The notes under the pieces were generated by a model. The model was not told the DNA's origin, ran no database searches, and worked only from the letters and a program-made list of their open reading frames with translations. A program made the translations under genes and the position numbers. DNA of 64,000 nucleotides from Rhodopirellula sp. SM50. Lineage in GTDB: Bacteria > Planctomycetota > Planctomycetia > Pirellulales > Pirellulaceae. Shown piece by piece: positions 1 through 15,000 of the stretch. The number at the start of each line of letters is the position of its first letter. Within the stretch, counting starts at the first letter, position 1. The DNA lies in NCBI RefSeq assembly GCF_002289565.1, contig NZ_NTFY01000060.1:62001-126000 (forward strand), in the 5' to 3' direction.

Positions 1-4
1 AATC

Positions 5-3000
5 TTGCCTGCGGGAGACATCAACCAAGACGGACTCGATGACTTTGTGCTCAGCGACGTTGGTGGATACGGCCGCGAGAACATGATTGTCTTCGGTGGT
101 AACCAAAGCGGGAGCGAACTGCCGCTGGTGGCCCCCTATGCGCAACGAATCGAGAATCCTGTTTCATACTCCTTCACCGAGATCGCCAGTACGAGACAAT
201 CGTTTTCTTCGTTTGACGACATCCATGTTTCGATCAATGAATTTGGCGAGGTCGCATTCAATGCGGAATTCGAAACGCGTGATCCAGTCGCACCAACCGG
301 AGCGGGCATTTTTGTTGGCGATGGAGGCCCCGCAAGACGAGTCTTTGCGACCTCATCAACGGACGTTTACCTTGATGAATGGTCGTCGATCAACGATTTG
401 GGCGACGCCGTCTACACCCAATACATAGACGTCGCCGGTTCTCGTATTGGTGCGTCGATCGATGGCGATTATGCACTGTTAGCATCTTCGTTCGAAACAA
501 GTTGGGACAGTTTTGCGTCAGCGCAGATCAACCACGATCGCTGGGTTGCGTTCTGGGCAGAATCGTGGGATGGATCAGACCTCTCGCATTATATCCTCGG
601 ACGTCCGGCCACCGAAAGCGGCGCAGCTTGGACGTACTACGCACATTCGACGACACCCGACGACCAAACCACCAATTTTAGTTGGTTCAGTCCTAACTTC
701 GCCTTGAACAACGATGGAACGGTTGCCTTTGTAGCGAACGATCACGCCAATGCAAGCGGTGTTTACATAAGCCAAGGTACTAGCGATCCAGTCAACCAAG
801 ATGCTGTCATAACGCAAATTGCACTCGAAACTAATTTCGACGTCGGGCCAACGACCCAAGTGCGCCTACGCGATCCGTCGATTAATGACCGTGGTTCCGT
901 TGTGTTCACGGCGGAACACTTCGACAATCCGGAATACTACGACACGGTGTATGCTCAATCCGACTCGTCGCTCGTTGAAGTACCGTCTCTCGAACACGGC
1001 TTCGACTCCGCTTCCGGTGCCAGCATAGACGATTTTGGAGGTGTTGCATTCGGAGCCTCAATGGATGACGGCACATGGGCTGTATTCGCCGGTGGGCACG
1101 AGACCAGGGATCGGTTATTCGTCGCGAATGGGCTTGCTCAGCATGACACAATCCAATCGTTCGCTTCACCTCTGCTTGCGATCTATAGCCTTGCGGCCAA
1201 CGATACCGGTCAGATCGCATTTGCGCTGAGGTTTGCAGACGGCGAGGTGCTCTACCGCGCGGATCCACTTGCGACGCCGTTGTTGCCACTCGGTAACATC
1301 AGTGGTCAGGGCGGGGCCGACCTTGCCAGGGTAAACGGGGAACGCTGGCGGTCCTTCACCGCCTCAGAGATCATCCCAGTTTACCGAAGCAATCAGGTTT
1401 TCTTGGCCGATGAGGGGATCCCAGATTTCGAGCAAGCCGACGCGGTGCTGAATCCCGTTCGCCGTGACGGACCCGATTCAGGGTTTGACCGCCCCTATCT
1501 AATCGGACCGGCTGGGGATGTCGATGGTGACGGGATCGCAGATTATGTCCTTGCCGATCACGGAAGCGGCAACGCCTACGTGTATTTAGGCGCCGACCTT
1601 CGAGAAGAAGTCACGCAGGATGGGAACACTCAGAGGATGCAATCACCAGAGCGTTTTTCTGTTAACGATTTTGCGACACCTCTCCCCGTGGCTGAGCAGA
1701 TTAACGTCGATTCTGATCAATTCTGGGTGACTACGAAGCTTACGGACGCACCCACATTGGAGGGAGACATTGCCGATGGCCGTTTGTCCAACTCCATGGG
1801 CATTGGTGATTTCAACGAAGACGGTTATGAAGACTTCCTGATCGCGAGCGAGACGAATAGCTATGTTTTCTTTGGCCCCGTCGCGTTGGATCGACTATCC
1901 AATATCGCCGACCGTGCTGACGTGATCGTAGATGTTCAATCGATCGGTCGCCCTGCTACGCGAATGGGAAATGTTGATGGGCTGGCCGGAGACGATCTCG
2001 TCTTTGTCAGTCCTGAATCAATCAACGTCTTCTTCGGCAGTCGTACTCTTTTCGATGGAGACAGTCCGGCACCACGCGTTTGGGATGCCTCGTTGAGTGG
2101 TGGAAATAGCTTTCGACAATCGATTGATATCGTGGATTACACATCGTCCGACTTCACGCCCGAGGTGAATTCAGCCGTACTCAACTGGGACGGGGACGGA
2201 TTCGACGATCTATTGCTGATGTTCCCCGAGGGACTTGACTACGGTATCGGAACGGTTCACGCCGCCATCGCGTCCGGCAGCGCTGTCAAGGACGGCCTGA
2301 CGGGCGAGAATTCGTACTTCCCGATTTGGGATGACATCAGCGATCTTCAGTCGCTAGGCGGGACAACATTCAACGCATATGTGAAGTACCCGGGCAACCA
2401 CCGAGTTGACGGTCTCGTTCCGGGCGACATCAATGGTGACGGTCTCGACGACGTCATCCTCGTCGATCCCGGATACGCGACGCTACAACATCCGCAGTAC
2501 ACCCAAGTCACGGTTGACTATGGGCGTGCGTACACATTCTTGGGACGCACGAGCCCAACGATCGCGGAACTCGACGAACTCTGGCTCGACCGCTCGGACA
2601 ACAACTTTCCAACATCGGACATCATCTATCAGGGACTTGATTTCGCCTCCGATGCATGGTCCTTGGGTGACTACAATCGTGATGGGTACGACGATTTCGC
2701 CATCGGCCGGGCGAACGAAGACCTGTGGGCTGATCATCCTGGTGCGTTCGTCTTCCACGGTTCCGACGACTATTCGGTGCCCACGGACGGTTCAATAACG
2801 CCCTCGTCTGAAGCAGACTTATACATCCGTCGCGTAGATCCCGCTCAACTCGCCATTGGTGTGTCTCTCAGTGGCGATCTATCGTTCACGACTGGGGACT
2901 GGAACGCCGATGGTGAAATTGATTTGGCTGTTGGTGCGCCACAGCAAATTTTGCTTAACGGTGAAGGCGATGTCTTAACAGCGAATGAGCAGGGGCAGGT

Positions 3001-6000
3001 ACATGTATTTTGGTCCATCAATGACTTGGGGCAAAATCTCGTTTTGTCCCAATCTGCCAGTTTGTCCCATTCGATATTCGCTGGCGACGAACCAACTGAA
3101 ATGGCGGGGACTCTCCCGTGGACGTCCGATATCGACGTGAATGGTGACGGAGTTTCCGATCTCTTCGTCGGGGCTGCAAATGTCGACGTCTACAGCGGCA
3201 GTCTTATCAAACAGCAAGCTGGCAAGATCTACGCACTTTCAGGTAGTCGGCTGCGAAGCAGTCTTCCGAGCGACGGTGTCATCTCGTTGGCCAACGCGAG
3301 TATTCCTGGCTTTGGTGGGATCCTGGCCGCCGATGGCCCCGCTGCAATCGTTCGTGAGGATCGCTCAGAAACGGCAGACGATTACACGCTTCGCGTCGAT
3401 GACGCGGACCGCTGGTACCGTTTCACCACGGTTGGCGACGGACTACCCGGTGATCAGATCGTGATCAGCCCGTTCCCGACACCGGCGAGCGAACTCTGGC
3501 CAACAGCTGTCACTGGTACGCTGCTGCCCGATGGCACACCGTCGCCGGGCATGTTGAACGTCGGTGGCCCCAACAACACCATCGTCGTGATGGAGTTTGA
3601 TCTGGCGACTTGGGCGCCCCCATCGGTGCTTACGAACCTGTGGAACAACCCCGATCTGCTGGAAAACGCGTGGCTGCCGCTCGACGTGCTGCTGGTCAAT
3701 CCTGGCGATTTAGCATCGCTAAAATTTGAACTGCTCGATCGGCGCGGCGACGGAACGATTGACTTCAATGATCTCGATGACGACGGCGTGATCATCGACC
3801 CGATCGACTTCACGCAAGCGATGCGTGACCGACTGCGTCATAGGCAAACCGAGTTCGTTTTTCGAATTAGTCTGGATCCAAATTCGGGGGCTGAGCTACA
3901 GATATTTGATCCAATTTATCACCCTACCTTGGGCACAGGGCTCAACCTGACGGTTTCTGAGTTCGGTGTGCTGGGCGATCTGTATGACGATCGAGGAGCG
4001 CGATTGAAACAGGGTCAATCCGTTGTCGACCTCAGAGGCGTTCCTGCGGGAACCTACTACTTGAATGTTTATAACTCAAGCAGTGGGCCAGACGACGAAC
4101 CTCTTCCGGTTTCTCAGCGGTTGCCGTTCCGACTCGAAATCATGCCGCCGAAGAGTGGTGCGACGCTGTACAAGCCGGATCGTGATGAAATTCATGGCGG
4201 ACAAGGGAATGACGTCCTGGTCGGCGACGATGACCTTGATCGCCTGTTCGGAGATGGCGGACGTGACGGATTCATCGCACAGCCGATCGAGGTCAGAGGC
4301 TACGAATCGACCATCGACTTCCAAGCCGGCGGAAATGATTGGCCGGGATCCGAAGCGGAAACACTTTCACGAAAAACCCTCGATAAGGTCGTTGATTTTG
4401 ATTCGCTCGAACCAGCGGTTGCGACGGCCGTCATCGACCAGTTGGGAATCAAGAGCACGCAGCTTGGCGTTTTTGCTAGACCCATTTACGTCAGTGATCT
4501 TGCGCAAATCGTCAGCCTAGACCTTTCGGACACAGCGGATCCGTTGGACCTGTCGTTTGGAACCGGCGCCGAGCACCTGACCAACCTGCTGAGCCTCAAT
4601 CTGTCAGACAGCAATGGAGTCAATCTCTCCGGCTTGCTGAGACAACCGTCTGCGGGAGACGAGTTTCCATACGGTGCGGGCCAACTGAAAACTCTGTTGG
4701 CGGATCGCGCCGGCTTGAGCGACGGTCACATCGCTGAGCTTGGCGTTTTGCATAACCTGGAGCACTTGAGCCTCTCCGACAACACGAGCATCACCGCGCT
4801 CCAACCGTTGGATGGACTCGAAGAACTGATGTATCTCGACGCGAGTGACAATGCAATCGTCGAACTAGGGCTGGCGTCGGGTTCTGCCAACCTGCAATAT
4901 GCCTATCTGGAAGACAACCAGATTGACGACGTCTCTCCACTCAGCAGCCTCCCTTCACTGCGGCGGCTTGACCTGCGGAACAATCAAGTCTCCGGCATCG
5001 AGGCGTTGCTCGGACAGACGATCATTGACAACGGCGATTTGGGTTTCGAGGAGCAAGGTGATGGCTGGACAGGAAATTGGAATCCGCACGCGTTCGAGTC
5101 TGACTACCGTATCTTGCCCGGACCGTTGACAATCGTGACAGACGGTCAGGGAAAACGCTCTAACCGAGTGAACTACACGCTTACGTCGCTTGCCGCAGAC
5201 ACCTACGACGTCCTGGCGACTTGGCCAATGCATGAGAGCAGGACTCGGGAAGCGAGCTACACCCTTCAGGTCACCGATGGATCGGGCGCGGACATCACGG
5301 AGAGCATCCTCCCGTTCGGCACATCAAGGACTTTCAATCAACGACTGAGACCGGACGAACAGCTGATTGGCGGAAACGATCCGCGTGAACTCGCCGGTCA
5401 TCCTTGGGTGGTTGTCACGCGAGTGACGATACCCGAAAACTCAACGCTCAGCGTCACGCTCACGGGCGAGGATGATGGGAATTTGGCGGCGGACGGGGTT
5501 CGATTGGAACGACGAGTCCTTCCCAAGCTTGATCGATTGGATCTGGGAGGAAATCCGTTGGACGCGGCAGCCCACGAATACATCATCCCAGGTTTGCAAA
5601 ATGCGTTGCACGGACGTCCCGGTGATTACCCTGCGCTTGTTGACGATCCCGCAACCCCGTTCACAGAAGGCTTGTTCTACGACACACCCATCATCTGGCT
5701 TGCCCCCTCTCAAGCGGACTCTGGGGCATCACCTTCCTTCACGGCTAGTGATGCGGTACGAAGTGATCCGGAACCCAATGTCAACTCGCACCAAGTAGAT
5801 TCTGACGCCCCAACCGTATCGCAGGCCGTGCAGACGCTTGCTCTCTATCCAGCATTGTTCATTGAGAATCAAGGGCAATGGCCAAATGATTCCGTGCGAT
5901 ATGCTTTCTTTGGATCGGGCGCCAACGTGCTGCACACCGACACCGGTCCCGTATTCCAGCTCTTCAAACCTGACGCGGAAGAAGATTCGAGCCTGTTAAC

Positions 6001-9000
6001 AGATGTCTTGGGTTCGGTGGATGTTCCAGCCGCACAGCTCGAAGGATTTGAACTGAGGGTTCAGTTCGAAGGTGCAAACGATGTCCTGCCGACGGGAATC
6101 AATCGGTCACCGGCAGTGAATCACTACTACGTTGGTGATCCGGCAAATTGGCATAGCGGCGTGTCAACTTATCAAACCGTGTCGTATCCGCAGATCTACG
6201 AAGGCATTGACCTCTTCACATGGGGGCGTCCGGACAATCTTAAGTATGAGTTCAAAGTCTCGCCCGGTGCCGATCATCGCGAAATCCAGGTCAGCTATGA
6301 AGGAAGCACGAAACTCTGGATCGATGATGATGGCGCGTTGCACATCGAAACCGAGGACGGCGAACTTGTTGACAGCGCGCCCTACGTCTACCAAACCGTT
6401 GACGGTCAGACGCGGGACATCGCCGCAGCATTTCAACTCGTTGACGACGACACCATCACCTTCCAAATCTTGGGCAGGTACGACTCCAGTGAAGAACTCA
6501 TTATTGATCCAATTCTCGACTGGTCGACATACGTGGGAGGCAGCAGTGCAGACTATGGCTATGACATTGCTGTTGATGGGGCAGGCAATGCATTTTTAAC
6601 TGGGCAAACCAACTCGGCTGGTTGGGGAACGCTGGGCTCTCACAACGGACATTACGATGCATTCGTTACAAGAGTCAGCTCCGGTGGCTCGCCGCTTTGG
6701 TCAGCGTACCTCGGAGGCACGTCTTTTGATTCCGGACGCGGCATCGCCCTGGACGCCTCCAACAATGTGTTCGTCACCGGATTCACCGGTTCAGCGGGCT
6801 GGACATCGACAGGGTCTCATGAAGGCCTCTATGACGCATTCGTGGCAAAACTCAATGAAAACGGTGGGCTTCTCTGGTCACGTTACGTCGGAGGCGATTC
6901 CGATGATTACGGCCATGACATCGCAACGGATTCCGCTGGCAATGCGTTGGTGGCGGGAGAAACGAAATCATCAGAGTGGGGCGAAAACTCTTACAAGGGA
7001 GGAACGTCTGACGGATTTGTTGCGAAGATTTCCTCAAACGGCGGGCTACTCTGGGGCAGTTACGTCGGTGGCAACTCGTTTGACGAGGCCAATGGAATTG
7101 CCGTGGATGCATCCAACAATTTGTTGGTCGCTGGAAGCACCGGTTCGTATGGTTGGACCTCGATCGGATCTCACAGCGGTGGGTCCTGGGATGCTTTCGC
7201 AAGCAAGCTCAATTCCGGCGGCGGAGTGATCTGGTCGACTTACTTGGGCGGGAGCAGCGTTGATTACGGCGAGAGCATTGCAGCGGACAGCGTGGGAAAC
7301 GTGCTGATTTCCGGCAGCACCTATTCATCGGGCTGGGTCACAGGCGGTTATGACACTCAGATTGGTGGAGGGAATGACGCCTTCGTCGTGAAGCTCAACA
7401 GTGCCGGTGGTCATGCGTGGTCTAGTTACCTTGGCGGGGAAAGTGGAGAGTTTGGCTACGACATCACAGTCGATCGCGACGACAGTGTTTTCGTGACAGG
7501 ATCCTCCAGTTCAGCTGGATGGGGAACGATCGGATCCTTCAACGGCGGGTCGAGTGACGCATTCATTGCCAAACTGGGAACCAACGGTGATCAACACTGG
7601 TCAACTTATCTTGGCGGGGCCTCGTATGACGTTGGGCATGGCATTGCCACGGACAACTCCTCAAATGCGTTCGTAACCGGGCAAACTAACTCGTCAAGTT
7701 GGGTTTCCAACGGGACATACCAAGGAGGAAATTCGGATGCATTCGTCGCGAAGATACTTGCGAACGCGGAGCCGCCTACCGACGTCTCACTGGGTAATCA
7801 GGTCATTCCAGAGGCACAGCCAGTCCAAACACTCATCGGGACGTTTTCGACCACTGACGGTGACCTGCCGTTCGACTCGCATACTTATCAACTGGTGACG
7901 GGATCTGGTGATACCGACAACGCTTTGTTTTCGATTCCCTCAGGCACCAATGAGCTGAGAAATGCAACGGTTCTCTCCTATGCAAATCAGCCGACCTACA
8001 GCATTCGTGTGCGGAGTACTGACCAGGGAGGTCTTGTCAGAGAAGAACAATTCACCATTTCGCTGCTCGCCTACCCCAACGAACTCGCACTGTCCAGCAC
8101 ATCGTTGATGGAGAGTCAACCTGCGGGGGCGATTGTCGGAAGTTTTGTGACGACTGATCCGGATAACACACCGGGATCGCACGTCATTGAATTCGTTTCT
8201 GGGGCCGGTGATGCTGACAACGCTCGGTTCGCAATCGAATCAGGCACCAACGATTTGCAGACCGCAGCGATACTGGATCACGAAACACAAGCGACGTACA
8301 GCATCCGCGTCCAGGCTACCGATCCCGACGGACTGTCGATCGAGAGGGTGTTTGCGATCGATGCAATTGATCTGGAGGGCCAGATCAGCGGCATCAAGTG
8401 GCTGGACCTTAACGGCGACGGCAACCGCAACAGCACCCTTCCGGGCAGCCAAGGCTACGAGCCGCCGCTGGAAGGTTGGGAGATTTACATTGATGAAAAT
8501 CGTGACGGTTCATTCACGACCGGCGAGCCGGTCACGGCAACCGACTACCTGGGCAACTATCGTTTCGATCCGCTTCCTCCGGTCGTGCCGCCGACGGCGT
8601 ATTGGCCGCTGGATGAAACAGTGGGCGACAAGGCATTTAGCGCCGTTGGAAACGCATTGACGGGAGACGTCTCGAACGGAACCTGGAATGAAACGGGGCA
8701 AATCGGCGGAGCCATGGAGTTCAACGGGACCGATACCTTTATCGAGATAACCGATGGAAACTTGATCGCACCGGGCGCGGACGACTGGTCCTTCTCGGCA
8801 TGGCTCAAGACGGACGAAACCTCGTTGAATCCGGGGGAATCCCTCTATCATCAGACACTCTATGCAGATCAAGGAGTGGACCCCGGTGACGCGGTGATCA
8901 TCTCCATTGTTGGTGATCGTGTGCAAACAGAATTTCGATCGAGCACTCCAGTCGGTGGCGACACTGTTGCGAGTCTAGCGGGCACGACTGTGATCCTACC

Positions 9001-12000
9001 CAACACCTGGTACCACCTGACGGTCGTCCGCAATGAGTCAACGGTAACTCAGCACGTCAACGGCGTCGTTGATGCTACCGATAGCGCCGCGGCACTCGCG
9101 AACGTGAATACGGCTGATGGCGGTTCGCCTCGCATTGGCGGCCGGGCGGATCTGGCCGACTGGTACTTCGACGGATTGATCGACGACGTACAGATCTTTC
9201 CGTATGCATTGAGCGCCACGGAGGTGTTCGCGGCCGACCACATTTGGACGGTGTCAGAAGTGCTGCTGCCTCATTCAGTCGTCAAGTCGAATAACCATCC
9301 GACGACGATGATCGGCTCAGCGGAATCCTCTTTCTCGGACGTGGAATTTGGCAACTTTCGTGTGGTCACCAATGGTGATGACAGGCGACTGAGCGTCTCG
9401 CAACTGGCTGGTCTCGGCGGAACGATTTACGATCCGGACGCGGCGGACGGACACAACCTCACCGCAAGTTGGGAGATCACCAAAGAGGGCGATGCCGGAT
9501 TTGGTACCTGGAGCGATTCACCGACGCTGGCGTTTACGGAAGATGCCGAAACGGGTGTTTGGTCGTCTGACGCATCCCCGAGCACCGACTTTAGCCCGCC
9601 CAGCCCGGGCGTGTACCTCGTTGATTTGAACGTCACCGACCATGACGATGACCAACGAACCTACAGCGACAGTTTTCGAATCTACGTTGCCGAAGATGCA
9701 GTCCACCCGATCACGCTCTCACGCGAATCCGACCAGATCCAGGAAGGCGGTGAAGCGACCTACCTGGTGAGTCTTTCGCGTCCACCAGCAACTGAGACTT
9801 CGGTGACGGTCCGGCGCGTGTCTGGCGACACGGATATCAATCTGGTGGATCCACAACCGCTCGTCTTTACATCTGACACATGGGGCACTGCGCAAACGAT
9901 TCGAATAGCCGTGGACAGGGATTCGGACACGACCAACGACACCGCGGTCTTTGAGGCCTACGCGTCGGGCTGGGAAGCTCTTCCATTCCTCGTGCGTGAG
10001 ATTGATCAACAGCGACAATTCCTCGTCAGCAAAAATTCCATTGTCGTTCCCGAAGGTGGCTTGGAAAGCTTGCAGATCAAATTGAGCGGGCCCCCCGATG
10101 CCGACGTACAGGTTGCGATTTCACCTATGGTGAGCGATATCGACTTGGTCATCGCTTCATCTCCGCTTACGATCCCGAAGGCTGAATGGGATCAGTGGCA
10201 CACCATCGAAGTTGCTTCGCCGCAAAACGATCTCAACGCCATCGACGCCGAAGTGACCTTCCTGATCACGGCCGATCAGTGGGCCACTGAATCGTTTACC
10301 GCGCGTGAAGACGACGACGACCAAATGATCCTCGCGGATGCAGCGTTTATCGAAATCGGCGAAACCGGTGAAGCGGTCTGGCGGATCAAATTGAAAGCCG
10401 AACCGGCGCAGGACGTCGAGGTGGCGATCAGCGGAATGATCCCTCCGTTCGAAATGCACGAATACGCACCGCTTACATTTACGCCCCAGGACTGGTTCGT
10501 CGAACAGGACGTTCGTTTCCGATCCCTTTCTGACGAAGACACGCGAGACAATATCGTGACCGCCACCGCATCGGCCGCTGGATGGCAATCGAGTTCCGTG
10601 CAACTGACACAACACGATGACGACAGGGTCTTATTGACTGACCTGGCAGAGTATTCCGTTGCCGAAGGAGGGGAGACTACCGTTGGCTTGCGACTGCTGG
10701 CACCACCGAATCGGGATTCCAACGTGGTCGTCTCGACATTGCTGGAAGGAGATTCGGATTTTGCAATCGTTCCGACGCCCGCGCTGACGTTCACGTCTGC
10801 CAACTGGAGCCGATTCCAGTATGTGACCATCACTGCGTCCGAAGATACCGACGCCCACGAGAGCAGCGGTACACTTCGTTTTTCGGCAACCAACTGGGAA
10901 GATGTCAGCGTCGAGCTGACAGAAGTCGATAACGATCGAATCATCGATGTATCCAGCCAGGCCATCACAGTGGGTGAAGGCGGCCAAGTCAGCTTTGATG
11001 TTTCGCTATCGGCTATGCCAGCAAACGACGTCACCGTCACCGTCGGTTGGCTGGACGGAGATGGCGACGTTGCTGTCGAAGGCGATGGCCAACTGACGTT
11101 CACGACGACCAACTACGACCTGGGGCAAGCGGTCACCATAATCGCGGCTCAAGATTCCAACATCATTGATGATCTCACCTTGCTCTCGCTATCCGCCGAT
11201 GGCTGGCAAACGACGACGATCCAAGTCACCGAACAAGATGATCGAATCGCCCTGGACGTGACGTCGGTTGAGGAACAGTTGGTTGAAAATGGGCACTTGG
11301 AAATCTCTCTACGTCTCAAGGAATCTCCACTTGGCGATACGACCGTAACAACGAGCATCTCCGCAGGACAGGAATTGGCGGAACTGATCGCGGGCGAGAC
11401 GCTTGTTTTCACTCCCGACGACTGGAGTGACTACCAGACAGTCATCATCCGCGGCATCGATGACGAAGACATCCTTGACGGAACAGCAACCTTGTCGATC
11501 AATGTCGACCTGGCCGGTGCAATTCCCCTGTCCAAAGATATTCTTGTGAAGGATGACGATTTTGGGATCGTGGTTGAGAGTGCGGAAGACGACTTAGAGG
11601 GGGGACTCGCATCCGGACGGCACGGTTCTCTGACCTCTGTTTCGGGCGAAATCGCGCTGCCGATCGAAGAAGGCCGCGAGGTGTCCTATCAGGTCCGCCT
11701 CAAAGGTAAGCCGAGCCAGCAAACGACTGTTCAATTTGTTTGGGCCGGAGGCAATCCAGCAATCACGCTGACCGAAGGAGCAACGCTGACATTTCCGGCC
11801 GAACAATGGGATTCACCCCAGATCGTTCGTTGGTTCGCGGATGCGGATTCCGATTTCCTTGATGGACAAGCCGCGTTTGAAGTGTTGTTCAATAGTGCCG
11901 CACTGCCGACCTTGGACATCACTGCAGTGGACACAGATCGGCGGCTGATGCTGAGCGCCAACTCGATATCGATCGACGAAAGCGGCAACGAGACGGTAAC

Positions 12001-15000
12001 TCTCACAATGCCGCAAGCCCCCAGCAAAGAGATTAGGGTCAACCTATCCGTCGTTGGCGATTCGGATATTCGCATCACATCCGATCCTGTCATTACGTTT
12101 TCGCCCCAAGACTGGAGTTCACCTCGAGTCATCACGCTCGCGGCGGACGAAGACTCCGACGCAGTTGACGGCAACGCGACGCTATTGGCAGAAACGGGGA
12201 TCTGGTCGGAGACCGAAGGTTGGGTCGAGACTGACGGCTGGAGAAGTGTGTGGGCAACGGTTGATGAAATCGAAAATGACCAAGCACAACTCGTCGTCAT
12301 TCCTCCGGTGGTTTCGGAAACCAGCGAGGCCGGCGTCACGGTCGAAGTCCAGGTTTCCCTTTCGAGTCAGCCCTTGAGCACGGTTACCATTCCATTACTT
12401 CTTTCCGACACCTCGGAAGGATCGCTTTCGAACTCGGTTCTGCGTTTCACGCCGACCGACTGGTCAGCGCCTCAGACGGTCCGGGTGGCTGGTCGTGACG
12501 ATCATATCGACGACGACGATGTCCCGTTCGAGCTGCAAATCGGCCCCGCAATCTCGTTGTCGCGGGAATACCATGGCCTTGTGGCGGATGCGATTTCATT
12601 CGTCAACCGCGACGACGATACAGCCGGTGCCTCTGTAAGCGGGGCGAACGGTCTTTTCACCACGGAAGCCGGTGGCGGCGCCCGATTCTATATAGCGTTG
12701 GACGCCCAGCCGATTCCGCAGCAGCTCCCAGTGATCGACGACTCCAGTGTCAGCTTTGCCACGGTCGGCGCATGGAGTTCAGTCTCTGGCGGCGGCGGTC
12801 ACTCGAACAACTACCATCGGCATGAGCCGTCGGCGCAGCCTGGCCTAGCCACATGGTCGATCGGAGGACTTGTGCCAGGAGTCTATGACGTGCTGACCAC
12901 CTGGCGTCCGGCGGACGACTTGAGCCGTAGCGCGGAGTACCGCCTGTACACATCGAGTGAAGAACTGGCAGGCAGTGATGAGCCGACGGTGGCTCGTCGC
13001 AATCAGCGACAGGTGCCCAGCGGGTCGATGATGGCCGGTGTTGCATGGAGTCGACTCGGCAGTTTCGCGATCGCGGGGGCGGACGCCAGAATCGAGCTGA
13101 CAAGCGACGACGATTCAGCAGTCGTCGCGGACGCCGTGCGCCTTGTTCGTCGTGATGTCACGATTCCGCTTTCGCTCTCCGATCACAGCGAAGCCAGCCT
13201 ATCAAAGGATTCGCTCACCTTTACCGATTCCGATTGGAACGTTCCCCAATTGGTCTCGGTGACGGGCCTTTCCGACGGCCTGGATGACGGTGACGTGGTG
13301 TATACCGTCATCACCGGAACCGCTTCTTCTGGCGATTCTGCATTTGACTCCGTCGTGAATCCCGTCGACGTGAACATCGTGAACATCGACATCAACCCGT
13401 CCAACGGAGGAGGTCGGTTGCCCGAGAATCTCACAAAAGTCGGCGATCGACTGTTCTTCTCGGCCTACGATCCTCTCCACGGGCGTGAACTTTGGATCAG
13501 CGATCGCGTGACCGGCGCACAAACCTTGAAGGACATTCATCCAGGAACGGCGAGTTCCTCGCCTCGTCATTTTCAGCAAGTTGCTGATGACGTGTACTTC
13601 TCGGCTTATCATCCACAGTACGGTCGCGAATTGTGGATCAGCGACGCGACGGAAGCCGGAACGCAACTCGTTGCGGATCTGCGAGATGGACCGGGCCACT
13701 CGAGGCCGGAAGACTTGGCCGATGTCGCTGGAGTGCTCTACTTTACCGCGGATTCTGGCGAGGGCCGCCAGCTCTGGCGTGCCGACCCCGTCAGCGGAGC
13801 AGTGCTCGTCAACCTTCCCGATGCGACAGCACCCGATCCCGCGGAATTGACAGCCGTCGGCGAAACCCTGTTCTTTATCGCTTCCAGTGACCTCTTGGGA
13901 CGCGAGCTTTGGAGGCTGTCTCCGTCCGGCTCTGCTGAAGTGATCGACATTGCGATTGGTTCCGCAAGCTCGGGTGTCGAGAGCCTTACCGCGACAGCGA
14001 ATCGATTGTTCTTCGCCGCCGACGACGGCTTCGATGGCGCGGAACTGTGGACGATCACCGTCGACGGTGGGCCGCACCAGATTGACATCAACGAAGGGAT
14101 TGCATCGTCGTCGCCACGCGACCTCGTAGCGATTGGTGAATCACTTTACTTTGCCGCTTTCGACCCACTCTCCGGTTTTGAATTGTGGACGAGTGATGGC
14201 ACTGACGAAGGAACCTTGATGGTTCACGACATCAATCCCGTCAGCAGTTCGTATCCCAATAGCATGACCTCCCTCGGCACAGACGTGTTCTTCGTCGCGG
14301 ACGACGGTGTGTCAGGTTTTGAACTTTGGGCAACTGACGGGACAGCTATCGGAACGCGACGAGTCGAGGACATCAATGCGGGCGTTGCAAGTTCCTTCCC
14401 GAATGAGCTTGTCGAATCAGGCGGTCTGATTTACTTCACCGCTTTCACCAGCGAACGCGGCGTGGAAGTCTGGTCTAGTGACGGCACATCAGCGGAAACC
14501 AAGGTGATCCGCGATATCTACGACGGCGCAAATGGTTCCATGCCGACGGATCTATTGCCGGGATCACTATTTTTCCAAGCTGACGATGGCCTGACGGGTC
14601 TCGATGTTTGGACAAACGACGAGTTGGGTACGCACCGACTCTCGATCACGAAAAATGATCAGTTCCATCTTGACGAGGAAACCCTGGAAGTCTCGCTTGA
14701 TGTCCTGGCAAACGACGATCCTGGGACGACGATCGTTGGCGTTGACCAGAACTCCAACGGCGGCAGCGTTCGAGTCGCGGCTGACGGAAAAACACTCATC
14801 TACACTCGAGAACGGAGTTTCTTTGGAACGAAAGTGATCACCTATACCGTGACTGATGGTACTGGTGTGGATCAAGCAACCGCCTATTTGAATGTCACTG
14901 CTTCGGCTGGGGTCAACGCCGCCGGCGCCGGTGAAAACGAATTTGGAATTGCAAATGTTGATGAATCACAGTTTGATAACTACCAGCTGAATCTGAGCGA

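Noticed and set aside
4183-4270. RTX toxin-type calcium repeats
   Set aside because: Only about two G-G-x-G-N-D-like units are present and the protein has no toxin domain, so this is noted only as a minor stretch in the giant protein.
13202-14077. Minus-strand 291-codon frame in the giant gene
   Set aside because: Antisense to ELWxxDGT repeats that are clearly coded on the plus strand.
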